Positions 7,275-16,047 are shown, counted from the first letter of the stretch. The stretch is 41,372 bases of DNA from an uncultured Bacilli bacterium (GCA_947631475.1 CANRLI010000004.1:1-41372), one strand, 5' to 3'. Numbers and translations are program-made. The notes: a model not told the origin generated them from the letters alone.

Positions 7275-9875
7275 ATGCAATATTATAGTGATAGTAGTGA
7301 TGATGTTTTAAAGCAATTGAATTCTAGTAAAAGAGGATTAACTGAAAAAAAAGTTAAGGATAATTTAGCTAAGTATGGGAAAAATGAACTGCCATCTGGG
7401 CAAAAGGATAGTTTGTTAAAACTTTTTTTGTCACAATTTACGAATCCAATTGAAATAATTTTAGTTATAACAGTTATTTTATCTTTCTTAGCTCATGAAG
7501 TGGTGGATGCTATAGCACTGGTTATTATTATTTTAGTTGATGTATCGTTAGGAACTTTTGAAGAGTGGCGTGCTCGTAAAGATGCTGAAAGTTTAATTAA
7601 TATGATTAAAGTAACCACCAAAGTAATACGTGATAATCGGGAAGTCATAATTAATTCTAAAGATGTTACCGTGGGAGATATTATGGTATTAGAAAGTGGT
7701 GATAAGATCAGTGCTGATGCGCGAATTATCGAGTGTCATAATTTTCAAGTTGATGAATCACCTTTAACGGGAGAAAGTATAGCAGTTATTAAAACTAGTG
7801 ACACTTTAATGAAAGATATCTCTTTATCAGAAAGAAAGAATATGGTATTTGCAGGAACTTCGGTAATAACAGGGCGAGCCCAAGTGATAGTCGTTAATGT
7901 TGGTCTAAATACAGAAATAGGGCATATTGCTGATAAAGTAACAAATACTAAGAAAGAAAAATCACCTTTAACAATTAGAACTGAAAAATTTTCAAAACAA
8001 ATAAGTATGATTATTTTATTGGTGGCGATAATTACAACTGTTGTATTAGTAGTCAAAGGCTATCCTTTAAATGAAATATTTTTGTCAGTTATTGCTTTAT
8101 CAGTTTCAGCAATGCCTGAGGGTTTGCCTTTAGCTTTAACTATGGCTTTAACGATATCTTCAAAAAGAATGGCTAAGAAAAAGGTTATTGTAAAAAATTT
8201 GAATGCTGTTGAATCTTTAGGTAGTTGTACGGTTATTGCTTCTGATAAAACAGGAACATTGACAGTTAACGAACAGACGGCTAAAGAAATTGTAATGGCC
8301 GATGGCGATACGTTTGATGTTACAGGAACAGGCTATAATGGTCTTGGGGAAGTTAAACCACGTGGAAAAGCTCTGATAAAAAAAGCGGAATATATTGCCT
8401 GGTTAGGTGCTATTAATAATGAGGCTCATTTTGAAAAGACTGGGGATAAATGGGAATCTTTTGGGGATTCAATAGATATTGCCTTTTTAAGTCTAGCAGA
8501 AAAGCTTAATATTGCTGAAAAACCAGAGATAATAGAAAGAATTCCTTATGAATCAGAAAATCAATATTCAGCTGTTTTTTATAAAAAAGGAAATGATACA
8601 TATTGTACAGTTAAAGGCTCTTTAGAAAAAGTAATGGCCTTTTCTGAAGAAAATCGAAAGTATTATCAACAAAATGAGGAGTTAACAGCGAAAGGCTACA
8701 GGGTTATTGCTTTAGCCGATGGTAAAGTTAAGGGAACAGATAAAAAAGATATTGTTAATTTACAATTTATCGGTTTAGTAGCTTTTATAGACCCAATTAG
8801 AGTTGAAGTAAAAGCTTCTATAAAGGAGTGCAAGAATGCAGGAATAAAAGTAATAATGATTACAGGAGACCATCCTTTAACAGCATATGCTATTGCCAGT
8901 GAACTCGGCTTGTGTAAAAATGCAAGTGAAGTAGCGACAGGCAAAGATATTAACGAATATCGTAATAAGGGCGAAGATGCTTTTGATGAATTTGTTGCAC
9001 GAATTAAAGTTTTTTCAAGAGTCACGCCAATTGATAAATTAGATATTGTCAATTCATTAAAAAGACAGGGTGAGTTTGTAGCTGTAACTGGTGATGGAGT
9101 AAATGATGCCCCAGCTATTAAATCCGCTAATATTGGGATTGCCATGGGAAGTGGAACAGATGTAGCTAAAGAAACGGCATCAATGATTGTGGCTGATGAT
9201 AATTTTACTTCGTTAGTTGCTGGAGTTAAAGAAGGAAGAACAGCTTATAATAATATTAGAAAAATAACATTATTTTTACTAAGTTGTGGTTTTGCTGAAG
9301 TTTGTTTTTTCTTATTATCGATTGGTTTTGGTTATGATATACCTTTGGTAGCTATTCAATTATTATGGTTAAATATAGTAACAGATGGTTTACAAGATAT
9401 AGCTTTATCTTTTGAAAAATCAGAAAAAGATATAATGAATGAACAACCACGAAATACTAAAGAATCTTTGTTTTCTAAAGATTTAATGTTGGAAGTAAGT
9501 ATATTAGGAATTACAATAAGTACAGTTATTTTCTTAGTTTGGAAAGTGTTAAGAGATAGAGGAACTGATCTTGTGGTATCACGAGCTATTATCATGATGC
9601 TAATGGTGTTTATTCAAAATGTTAATGTTTTAAATTGTCGTAGTGAAAAAATAACGCTTTTTAAAAAATCTCTTTTGGATAATCCGTTAGTAATTATAAC
9701 GGTTCTTGGATCAATTATGTTACAAATAATAATGTCAGAGATCCCTGTAACAGCGATGTTTTTAAAAGTAACACCATTACCATTATCTATCATTTTTAAT
9801 TTATTATTATTGTCATTAATCATAATTGTGGTATTTGAAATATATAAATTAGTGTATCGTTTAAAAAGGAGGTGA
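7275..9875 (+). CDS. P2-type cation-transporting ATPase (probably Ca2+)
   Basis: An 866-residue P-type ATPase of normal length. It has an N-terminal cation-ATPase domain, TGES at residues 165-168 (actuator), AMPEGLPLAL at about 280-288 (TM4 ion site), the phosphorylated aspartate D324 in SDKTGTLT, MITGDHPLTA, and VTGDGVNDAPAIKSA in the P domain. A C-terminal helix bundle follows with LWLNIVTDGLQDIALSFE. It couples ATP hydrolysis to cation export. PEGLP and NxxTD favour Ca2+, but DGLQDIALSFEKSEKDIM also resembles the K+-exchanging P2C group, so specificity is open; Mn2+ is conceivable given its neighbour. RBS GAGGA precedes ATG 7275. The stop codon lies inside the RBS of the next gene. Confidence 0.92.
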   Translation: MQYYSDSSDDVLKQLNSSKRGLTEKKVKDNLAKYGKNELPSGQKDSLLKLFLSQFTNPIEIILVITVILSFLAHEVVDAIALVIIILVDVSLGTFEEWRARKDAESLINMIKVTTKVIRDNREVIINSKDVTVGDIMVLESGDKISADARIIECHNFQVDESPLTGESIAVIKTSDTLMKDISLSERKNMVFAGTSVITGRAQVIVVNVGLNTEIGHIADKVTNTKKEKSPLTIRTEKFSKQISMIILLVAIITTVVLVVKGYPLNEIFLSVIALSVSAMPEGLPLALTMALTISSKRMAKKKVIVKNLNAVESLGSCTVIASDKTGTLTVNEQTAKEIVMADGDTFDVTGTGYNGLGEVKPRGKALIKKAEYIAWLGAINNEAHFEKTGDKWESFGDSIDIAFLSLAEKLNIAEKPEIIERIPYESENQYSAVFYKKGNDTYCTVKGSLEKVMAFSEENRKYYQQNEELTAKGYRVIALADGKVKGTDKKDIVNLQFIGLVAFIDPIRVEVKASIKECKNAGIKVIMITGDHPLTAYAIASELGLCKNASEVATGKDINEYRNKGEDAFDEFVARIKVFSRVTPIDKLDIVNSLKRQGEFVAVTGDGVNDAPAIKSANIGIAMGSGTDVAKETASMIVADDNFTSLVAGVKEGRTAYNNIRKITLFLLSCGFAEVCFFLLSIGFGYDIPLVAIQLLWLNIVTDGLQDIALSFEKSEKDIMNEQPRNTKESLFSKDLMLEVSILGITISTVIFLVWKVLRDRGTDLVVSRAIIMMLMVFIQNVNVLNCRSEKITLFKKSLLDNPLVIITVLGSIMLQIIMSEIPVTAMFLKVTPLPLSIIFNLLLLSLIIIVVFEIYKLVYRLKRR

Positions 9876-9880
9876 ATGAA

Positions 9881-10399
9881 GTGGAAAATAATAGTATTAT
9901 AGCTCTTGGAGCCATTTTGATTGGCTTAGTTTTATGCTTTAGTGGTTTTAAACTTCAGAAATTAGTTATTACTTTAGTATGGTTTATAATTGGTTTTGGT
10001 ATAGCTAGATATGTGTGTCCCTATTTTACTGATTCTTCTTCAATAAAATTGATAGTTGAGATTATTGCTGGTATTCTTTTGGGATCAATTGGTTTTAAAT
10101 TAGAAAAGTTGGCTTTAATGATTGCCGTAGCTTATTTAGTTTATAAATCTTTTGGTTCTTATATAAATGGTTTTGATCCTAATATTAATTTAATTATCAG
10201 AATTGTTGTATCTTTGGTAATAGGAGGATTAGCAACTTTATTTATCAAGCCAATTTTAATTGTTGTTAGTGCTTTAGGAGGAACAGCGCTAATTAAAGAA
10301 TATTTAACAGTTTTATTGAATGTATCTCCTTCAGTTATGGGGGTTATTTTAGTAGTTTTATTAATAGCTGGTATTGTGATGCAGTTTAAAACTAGTTAA
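9881..10399 (+). CDS. small polytopic membrane protein, TMEM198/DUF4203-like
   Basis: A 172-residue protein made almost entirely of about six or seven hydrophobic helices. It has repeated small motifs: LCFSGFKLQKL, then LLGSIGFKLEKL, then GGLATLFIKPILIV. The repeat of G-F-K-L-x-K-L suggests internal duplication, and the pattern resembles TMEM198/DUF4203-type membrane proteins, tentatively. The start is GTG 9881, because AAGGAGGTG at 9866-9874 is six nt upstream; GTG 9872 lies within that site. The RBS overlaps the ATPase stop, so translation is probably coupled to the ATPase. Function is unknown. Confidence 0.7.
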   Translation: MENNSIIALGAILIGLVLCFSGFKLQKLVITLVWFIIGFGIARYVCPYFTDSSSIKLIVEIIAGILLGSIGFKLEKLALMIAVAYLVYKSFGSYINGFDPNINLIIRIVVSLVIGGLATLFIKPILIVVSALGGTALIKEYLTVLLNVSPSVMGVILVVLLIAGIVMQFKTS

Positions 10400-10432
10400 A
10401 AATAAATTTATATATTTGAAAGGTAGTATAAT

Positions 10433-11167
10433 ATGTTGCGAGAATTTTTTGTAAATGAGCAACCTAAATTTTTGTTTAAACAATTTGGTTTAATTCATAA
10501 TCTTTTTATTATAGCGGTAATAGTGGGAATGATTATGATTTATATTAATCGTAATAGAATAGGAAAAATACCTAAAAAAATAAGTTTGAGAATACTTAAA
10601 GTAAGTGCTGTAATTTTATTAATTAATATGATAATTTTTACGATAGGTAATTTATATTATGGTAGTTTTGATTATACAAAGCATTTACCATTGCATCTAT
10701 GTTTTATTGCTAATTATATGTTTATGGTAGGAATTTTATTTAGTAAAGAAGGATTATTAAAGTATACAATATTTTTATGTTTTATTGGACCAATTCCAGC
10801 TATTTTATGGCCTGATTTGGTATCGACTATTGATAATTTTGACTTTTGGCAATATGTTATTTCTCATCATTTCTTTATTTTAATAAGTTTCTTTTCTTAT
10901 TATGCTTTAGCTTATAAAGTTAACTTTAAAGATTTTATAAATACTTTTGTATTGACTAATATTTTGATGATTGTCATGTATCCTTTTAATAAGATATTTA
11001 AAATGAATTATATTTTTTCAACTCAAATTCCTGATAATGTTTTATCTTTATATCCATGGCTTAAGTATTTTCCACCAATGTTAGTTTTAGAAATAACAGG
11101 ATTAGTAATTGCGGGTTCAATATATTATTTTATTATTAAAAAACGAAATGAAGAATTAACTAAGTAG
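10433..11167 (+). CDS. YwaF/TIGR02206-type integral membrane protein
   Basis: A 244-residue protein with about seven membrane helices. HLPLHLCFIANY near residue 84 and the SHHFFIL segment match my recollection of the YwaF-like family (TIGR02206), whose role is unknown. It starts at ATG 10433 behind GAAAGGT, 33 nt after the previous gene, with no convincing separate promoter. It therefore likely belongs to the ATPase transcription unit. The stop TAG lies in the loop of the terminator. Confidence 0.75.
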   Translation: MLREFFVNEQPKFLFKQFGLIHNLFIIAVIVGMIMIYINRNRIGKIPKKISLRILKVSAVILLINMIIFTIGNLYYGSFDYTKHLPLHLCFIANYMFMVGILFSKEGLLKYTIFLCFIGPIPAILWPDLVSTIDNFDFWQYVISHHFFILISFFSYYALAYKVNFKDFINTFVLTNILMIVMYPFNKIFKMNYIFSTQIPDNVLSLYPWLKYFPPMLVLEITGLVIAGSIYYFIIKKRNEELTK

Positions 11168-11183
11168 TTTAGTTAATTTTTTT
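11154..11183 (+). terminator. intrinsic terminator containing the stop codon
   Basis: A ten-bp stem, AATTAACTAA (11154-11163) with TTAGTTAATT (11169-11178), and a T run after it. The TAG stop of the preceding gene (11165-11167) is in the 5-nt loop. Confidence 0.85.
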
Positions 11184-11184
11184 A

Positions 11185-11229
11185 GATTAGTAAATGAATG
11201 AAGTTTTACACTTCATTCATTTACTAATC
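11185..11229. repeat. perfect 20-bp inverted repeat with 5-nt loop
   Basis: Positions 11185-11204 are the exact reverse complement of 11210-11229, with TTTAC between. There is no T run on either strand after the repeat, and a full terminator already lies just upstream. The right arm supplies the -35 region (TTACTA, 11221-11226) of the next promoter. It is an RNA hairpin, an operator, or a small mobile-repeat remnant. Confidence 0.9.
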
Positions 11230-11249
11230 AGTATAAGACGTGTTATAAT
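11221..11249 (+). promoter_or_regulatory. promoter with extended -10, TTACTA / TGTTATAAT
   Basis: TATAAT at 11244-11249 with TG at 11241-11242 and TTACTA 17 nt upstream inside the inverted repeat. The start codon is 21 nt downstream. Confidence 0.65.
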
Positions 11250-11270
11250 ACTAGATGAAAAGGTGAGGGT

Positions 11271-12560
11271 ATGGCACGTATATTAGATCTAGATAAAAAA
11301 TATAAATCAATAATATTTTTGTTATTAATTGTGTTCTTTTTAATAATATTTGTAGCTATTATCTTTAGCAAAGGGAAAGACTTATTTAGTGATAAAGGGA
11401 CTGTAGCGGTAGTTGTAAATGAAGGGGATTTAGTAATAAATTATATTGATGGTGAGACAATAAATTTTTTTGATAATAAGGAACATAATTATGGTATTTC
11501 AATTACTAATAATGGCCAAGAAAAAGTTTATTATTCTATATATTTAGAGGATGTAAATATAAGTAATGTTAAAATAGATGTTAAAGATGAAAAGGGAACG
11601 GTTATTAAAGATACTAGTAGTAATGTAGTAGATGAAAAGTTAGTTAATTTATATAGTTTAGATGCTCAAAAGACAGTTAGATTTCAAATTATAGTATCAC
11701 CTAAAGATACTGTTAATTTTAAAGGGAAGTTAAGAGTAGAAAATGAATCTATGTCTACTAATTCTTTTGATGATTTAATTCTTTTAAATAATTATATTGT
11801 GGCACCTCAAAGTAGGGTTGGTAATGAAATTGCCATTTTAGATGAAGGACTTATTCAAACTAATGATAATAAAGGAGTGTCTTATTATTTTAGAGGCAAT
11901 GTTCTTAATAATTATGTAAGTCTAGGTAATTTATTATTTAGAATTGTTAGAATAAATGGAGATCGAACAGTTAGATTAGTTTTAAATGATGTTTTAGAAA
12001 ACCAGTATGCTTATAATAATGTAGCTACAGGTGAAGAAGATAAAAATCCGGCGATTTTAAATAATTCGTCGTTAAGTGAAATATTAAATAATTGGGTTAA
12101 GGAAAACTTAAGTGATTATGATAGTTATTTAGCTATGGGTGATTATTGTACTGATACAACGTTTAATTATACTTTGAATAATAATAATTATTCTAAGACA
12201 TATGAAAGAGTGTTTGCAGATATGGCACCAGATTTATATTGTAATGGTGAACTATACAGTAGTAAAGTTGGTTTATTAAGCATCGATGAAGTTGTTTTAG
12301 CTGGAGCTTATAAAAATATGGTAAATGATAATTATTATTTATATAATAAAGATATATCGGGTAGTTATTTAACTACTAGTACATTTGCGATTAATGAAGC
12401 AGGGATAATATCAATGATGAATGTTATGTCTAATGGAGCTTTAGGAGATGGAATTTTTATTAATAATTTAAGTTATATAAGACCTGTTGTTAATATAAGT
12501 ATTAATGCGAAAGTGAAAGGAAAAGGGACAATTGATAATCCTTATATGATTGTTTCTTAA
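11271..12560 (+). CDS. membrane-anchored surface protein with a C-terminal domain shared by Bacillota surface proteins
   Basis: A 429-residue protein. Residues 1-35 are a short basic cytoplasmic tail and one hydrophobic helix (IIFLLLIVFFLIIFVAIIF) with no cleavage motif, so it is probably anchored with the rest outside. Residues about 45-165 look like a beta-sandwich (NNGQEKVYYSIYLED, VRFQIIVSP). Residues about 200-429 resemble a domain I recall in many surface proteins of uncultured Bacillota: YFRGNVLNNYVSLGNLLFRIVRINGDRTVRLV at the start, and YIRPVVNISINAKVKGKGTIDNPY at the end. It contains only two cysteines, close together (DYC...LYC). RBS AAGGTGAG precedes ATG 11271. No clear terminator follows. 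Function is probably envelope or adhesion, by inference only. Confidence 0.65.
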   Translation: MARILDLDKKYKSIIFLLLIVFFLIIFVAIIFSKGKDLFSDKGTVAVVVNEGDLVINYIDGETINFFDNKEHNYGISITNNGQEKVYYSIYLEDVNISNVKIDVKDEKGTVIKDTSSNVVDEKLVNLYSLDAQKTVRFQIIVSPKDTVNFKGKLRVENESMSTNSFDDLILLNNYIVAPQSRVGNEIAILDEGLIQTNDNKGVSYYFRGNVLNNYVSLGNLLFRIVRINGDRTVRLVLNDVLENQYAYNNVATGEEDKNPAILNNSSLSEILNNWVKENLSDYDSYLAMGDYCTDTTFNYTLNNNNYSKTYERVFADMAPDLYCNGELYSSKVGLLSIDEVVLAGAYKNMVNDNYYLYNKDISGSYLTTSTFAINEAGIISMMNVMSNGALGDGIFINNLSYIRPVVNISINAKVKGKGTIDNPYMIVS

Positions 12561-12624
12561 TGTTTAAGTAATAAGGTAAAATAAGTAATAGCTGTGAAGA
12601 AATATTTATTGTTAGAGATAATAA

Positions 12625-12633
12625 TGATAAAAT
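12625..12633 (+). promoter_or_regulatory. extended -10-like promoter TGATAAAAT
   Basis: TG-A-TAAAAT, with a weak TTTATT about 17 nt upstream. The start codon is 22 nt downstream, the usual distance in this genome. Confidence 0.5.
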
Positions 12634-12655
12634 ATTAGTGAAGGGAGTAATAAAG

Positions 12656-13132
12656 ATGTATTTAATAGACATTGTATTTGATAAATATTTTTTATACCTT
12701 TTAGCGATTATAATATTGGTCGTTTTAGCCACGACAATTTATCTTTTATACTCTCAAAATAAAACAATTAAAGATGAGATTAATAAACAGAAAATGCTTG
12801 ATTTAAATAAGGAAGAAAAGATTAGTGTTAATAATGATACGAGTGCTTTAAAACCAGAAATAAATACAGAAATGGAAGATTTACAAAGTCTTACTAGAGA
12901 GTTAGAAGCAATTCCTAAAGAACACAATATCAATATGACTCCTTATGAGTTGGAACAAGAAGAAAAAGCCATTATTAGTTATGAAGAATTAGTTAAAGAA
13001 AATAACGAAAATACAGATGCTAAGGTAGATATTTCTTTATGTAATAAAAATATTTTAGATGACGAGACAACTTATACTCATGAAGAAGAATATTTACAAG
13101 AGTTAAAAAATCTAAATAAAATATTAAATTAG
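12656..13132 (+). CDS. single-pass membrane protein with acidic cytoplasmic domain, unknown function
   Basis: A 158-residue protein. One N-terminal helix (YFLYLLAIIILVVLATTIYLL, residues about 11-31) is followed by a Glu/Asp/Asn-rich, probably helical and partly disordered tail. A distinctive segment, MTPYELEQEEKAIISYEELVKEN, lies about two thirds along, and the C-terminus EEYLQELKNLNKILN is a short coiled coil. The layout suggests a cytoplasmic adaptor or cell-division-type scaffold, but I recognise no family. AAGGGAG at 12640-12646 selects ATG 12656. Ten nt separate it from the zincin gene, so the two are cotranscribed. Confidence 0.7.
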   Translation: MYLIDIVFDKYFLYLLAIIILVVLATTIYLLYSQNKTIKDEINKQKMLDLNKEEKISVNNDTSALKPEINTEMEDLQSLTRELEAIPKEHNINMTPYELEQEEKAIISYEELVKENNENTDAKVDISLCNKNILDDETTYTHEEEYLQELKNLNKILN

Positions 13133-13142
13133 GAGTTTCTTT

Positions 13143-13883
13143 ATGAACAAACAGAATAAGGAAAAATTATATATATTTGATTATAATTTAATTTTTATCA
13201 ATGTTTTGTCAGTGGTTATTTTAATTATTACTGGTTATTTTACGTGGTGTTTAATAAGATTAAAGGGACTTGATATAAGAGGCTTTATTGATGATTTAAA
13301 AGTTTTTAAATTATTTTGGTATTTGATTATAATGGTGGCTTGGTTAGTTATTCATGAAATTATTCATGGTTTATTTTATATTATCAATGGAGCTAATAAA
13401 GAAAATATTACTTATGGTGTAGCTTTGGAAAAAGGAATATTTTATTGTAAATGTGGCGAATTTATAAATAAAAAAAATATTATTTTATCTGTAATTGCAC
13501 CATTTGTTATCATTGGAGTTATAACTTATGTAATTGGTTTTGTAATTAATTCTTGGTTATTAATTTTTCTCTCAGTAATTAATATTGTCGGCGCAGCTGG
13601 AGATTTGGCGATGTTTACTTTTTTCTTAAAACGTGATAAAAATCTAAAATTTAAGGAGTTAGGTGATTCGACAAGGTTTTGTTTACAAACAAAAGAAGAT
13701 TTAACTAATAAAAAATTTATTAGTGTTAAATTAAAAAAGATTGTTGAGGATGAAAGAGAAATTTTAGAAGAAAAGCAACAATTAATTAATATTAGTAAAG
13801 ATAGTAAATATATTTTAATATTTTTTGGGGGTCTTATCGCATTAAATCTGTTATTAAGTTTAATATTAATGTTCATAGATTAA
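13143..13883 (+). CDS. DUF3267-type putative membrane zinc metalloprotease
   Basis: A 246-residue protein with four or five hydrophobic helices and an HExxH-type motif in a membrane helix: VIHEIIHGLFY at about residues 75-85. This is the catalytic zinc motif of the DUF3267 putative zincins. A later GAAGDLAMFTFFLK segment could supply the third ligand through its aspartate, as in intramembrane metalloproteases. CKCGEF at about residues 100-105 lies between. The substrate is unknown; cotranscription with the acidic single-pass protein makes that protein one candidate partner. RBS GGAG precedes ATG 13143. Confidence 0.75.
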   Translation: MNKQNKEKLYIFDYNLIFINVLSVVILIITGYFTWCLIRLKGLDIRGFIDDLKVFKLFWYLIIMVAWLVIHEIIHGLFYIINGANKENITYGVALEKGIFYCKCGEFINKKNIILSVIAPFVIIGVITYVIGFVINSWLLIFLSVINIVGAAGDLAMFTFFLKRDKNLKFKELGDSTRFCLQTKEDLTNKKFISVKLKKIVEDEREILEEKQQLINISKDSKYILIFFGGLIALNLLLSLILMFID

Positions 13884-13910
13884 GGGTAATCTTTTTGATT
13901 ATCCTTTTTT
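13882..13910 (+). terminator. intrinsic terminator after the zincin gene
   Basis: AAGGGTAATC pairs with GATTATCCTT (one GU) around a T5 loop, then a T run. The TAA stop of the gene (13881-13883) is at the foot of the stem. Confidence 0.8.
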
Positions 13911-13911
13911 A

Positions 13912-13920
13912 TGATATAAT
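13912..13920 (+). promoter_or_regulatory. extended -10 promoter for mtaB
   Basis: A perfect TGATATAAT, immediately after the terminator T run and 20 nt before the ATG at 13941. Confidence 0.7.
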
Positions 13921-13940
13921 CTCTTGGTTAGGTGATGTTT

Positions 13941-15221
13941 ATGAAGTTTGCGATTATAACGTTTGGATGTAAAGTTAACTTGTATGAATCTGTTTTTATG
14001 AAAGAATTATTATTAAAGAATAACTATGTCTTTTGTGATGATTATAAAAAGAGTGATATTGTTATAGTTAATACTTGTAGTGTTACTAATACGGCAGATA
14101 ATAAATCAAAAAAGACGATACGTAATGTTAGAAAAAATAATCCCAAAGGTATTTTAGTAGTATGTGGTTGTACAGCTGAAAATAAACAAGAAGCATTAAA
14201 TGATATGGGTATTGATATTTTAATTGGTAATAAAGATAAGTCAAAAATAGTAGAGTTGATTGAAAAATATAAATTAAATAAAGAAAAGTATATTAAGTTT
14301 TATCATACACGTCATTTAGAATTTGAAAATATGGAAGTACAAAGATTTGATGAGTTAACAAGAGCTTTTATTAAAATAGAAGATGGTTGTAATAATTATT
14401 GCGCTTATTGTATTATTCCATATGTTAGAGGTAGTGTTAGAAGTAAACCAATAAATGAAGTTATAGAAGAAGCGAAAAATTTAGTAGCTAATGGGCATCA
14501 TGAAATTGTTTTAACAGGGATTAATACGGGCGCTTATGGTAAAGAAATTGGTCAATATGATTTAACTGATTTAATTAGAGAATTATCTAAAATAAAAGAG
14601 TTAGAACGAATCAGAGTTTCTAGTATTGAAATGACCGAAATAAATGATAAATTTATTTCGGAATTAAAAAATAATCATAAGTTATGTGGACATTTGCATA
14701 TTTCATTACAATCAGGAAGTGCTAGAATTTTAAAAATAATGAATCGTAAGTATACCAAAGAAGAATATCTTTTAAAAGTTAATAAAATTAGAGAAGCTCG
14801 ACCAAATGTTAATTTAACGACAGATGTTATAGTTGGTTTTCCTTCGGAGACAGAGGAAGAATTTTTAGAATGCATTGAGTTTTGTCGCAAAGTAGGCTTT
14901 AGTAAAATTCATGTTTTTCCTTATAGTATTAGAGAGGGAACTAAGGCAGCAACAATGAGTAATCAAATAGCTAATGCCATTAAAAAGCAAAGGGCTAGAG
15001 AGTTAATAAAAATAGATGAAAAATTGCAATATGATTACAATTGTCAATTTATTAATCAAACCCTTAATGTATTAATCGAAGAAGTTTCTGATGATATTTC
15101 GGTAGGTCATACAGAAAATTTCTTAAAAGTAGTTATTAAGCAAAAATTAGAACCTAATAAATGTTATGATGTAGTAATTAAAAAAGCTAATGTTTTAGAT
15201 GTGGAAGGGATATTGAAATAA
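13941..15221 (+). CDS. mtaB: tRNA t6A37 methylthiotransferase MtaB
   Basis: A 426-residue radical-SAM methylthiotransferase that converts t6A37 to ms2t6A in tRNAs reading ANN codons. The N-terminal UPF0004 domain carries C10 (TFGCKVN), C46 (VNTCSVTN) and C75/C77 (VVCGC), which bind the auxiliary [4Fe-4S] cluster. The radical-SAM motif C150-NNY-C154-AY-C157 binds the second cluster. The C-terminal part (about 360-426) is the TRAM-like RNA-binding domain. TFGCKVN and the short N-terminus favour MtaB over MiaB or RimO. The start is ATG 13941, behind TAGGTGAT; the in-frame GTG 13932 falls within the RBS. The promoter of the next gene overlaps its 3' end. Confidence 0.93.
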   Translation: MKFAIITFGCKVNLYESVFMKELLLKNNYVFCDDYKKSDIVIVNTCSVTNTADNKSKKTIRNVRKNNPKGILVVCGCTAENKQEALNDMGIDILIGNKDKSKIVELIEKYKLNKEKYIKFYHTRHLEFENMEVQRFDELTRAFIKIEDGCNNYCAYCIIPYVRGSVRSKPINEVIEEAKNLVANGHHEIVLTGINTGAYGKEIGQYDLTDLIRELSKIKELERIRVSSIEMTEINDKFISELKNNHKLCGHLHISLQSGSARILKIMNRKYTKEEYLLKVNKIREARPNVNLTTDVIVGFPSETEEEFLECIEFCRKVGFSKIHVFPYSIREGTKAATMSNQIANAIKKQRARELIKIDEKLQYDYNCQFINQTLNVLIEEVSDDISVGHTENFLKVVIKQKLEPNKCYDVVIKKANVLDVEGILK

Positions 15222-15241
15222 AGGAAAAAATATTATATAAT
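15213..15241 (+). promoter_or_regulatory. promoter TTGAAA-17-TATAAT overlapping the end of mtaB
   Basis: TTGAAA (15213-15218) ends just before the mtaB stop codon. TATAAT is at 15236-15241. It gives a leader of about 45 nt to ATG 15292. Confidence 0.6.
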
Positions 15242-15291
15242 TTGAATATAGTAAATAAGAATATCTTTATAAAACTAAGGGAAGTGTTTTG

Positions 15292-15957
15292 ATGATGAGT
15301 CAAAAATTTAAAAATCAAAAAACGCAAAATATAGGGGTTGCTTTAACTGATAAGGGCCGTGATGCTTTAAGAAAAATCGGCGCAATAAAAAATAGCAATC
15401 AGACAAAAGAAGAAGGATTAACTAAAACGATTAATGAAGCAAGTGATATTATTTTGGTTCATTGGGCTAATTATGTGATTAAACAAATTGAAAAGGATAA
15501 CTATTCAAAAAAATTAAATAGTCAGGATAAAGAAATATTTATGAATCATTTCTTACATATGATGATTAATTATTATAATTATCTTGATCAAATAGAGTCA
15601 GGATTACCTAAAAATCTTATTCAAAATAGTATTATGAATTATCACGAACAATTTAGAAAAGAAGCGTATCTTTTAAATGAAACTTTGAGGACTGCAGATT
15701 TGATGGATTTATCATATAATAAGACTCCATATCTAAATGCTATGATTTTTGATAAAAAAGGTATTAATTTAGTGGATAAAGGAATGTTGGGAGAGCAAGT
15801 TGATAGTGATGGTAAAATAGTTACTTTTAATTTATTTAAAAATAATTATACAGTTTATTTACAAGAAACAGAAAATGATAAAGCTGTCAATTATGGAAAG
15901 AAAGCAATTTTAATAAAAAATAAACCTTATATAAAAGAAGAGTATTTATGTGCTTAA
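15292..15957 (+). CDS. protein of unknown function (221 aa)
   Basis: A soluble, mostly helical protein with no membrane segment or signal peptide. The N-terminal 45 residues are basic and Gln/Asn-rich (KFKNQKTQNIGVALTDKGRDALRKIG). The middle is alpha-helical with many Tyr/Asn/His (NHFLHMMINYYNYLDQ). The C-terminus looks like beta strands (KIVTFNLFKNNYTVYLQE). I recognise no family. AGGGAAGTG at 15278-15285 supports ATG 15292; TTG 15289 and ATG 15295 are alternatives. It is a single gene between two promoters. Confidence 0.65.
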   Translation: MMSQKFKNQKTQNIGVALTDKGRDALRKIGAIKNSNQTKEEGLTKTINEASDIILVHWANYVIKQIEKDNYSKKLNSQDKEIFMNHFLHMMINYYNYLDQIESGLPKNLIQNSIMNYHEQFRKEAYLLNETLRTADLMDLSYNKTPYLNAMIFDKKGINLVDKGMLGEQVDSDGKIVTFNLFKNNYTVYLQETENDKAVNYGKKAILIKNKPYIKEEYLCA

Positions 15958-15993
15958 GATTGAATAAAACCTGTATAGTTGTGTAAAAGAGTT

Positions 15994-16022
15994 TTGACAC
16001 TAAAATTGAAGTGTAGTATATT
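15994..16022 (+). promoter_or_regulatory. consensus promoter TTGACA-17-TATATT
   Basis: A perfect -35 TTGACA (15994-15999) and -10 TATATT (16017-16022) with 17-nt spacing. It is the best SigA -35 match in the window. AGGAGAG and ATG 16048 follow. Confidence 0.8.
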
Positions 16023-16047
16023 ATAGTTATAATAGGAGAGTGGTATT

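Noticed and set aside
8696-9145. 149-codon minus-strand ORF inside the P-type ATPase gene
   Set aside because: It lies wholly opposite a conserved catalytic region, has no RBS or family signature, and is an AT-rich antisense shadow. The same applies to other antisense ORFs, such as 6236-6673, 13526-13876 and 27387-27740.
10427-10432. TATAAT directly before ATG 10433
   Set aside because: It overlaps the RBS-start spacer, so transcription would begin inside the coding region. It is treated as chance AT-richness.
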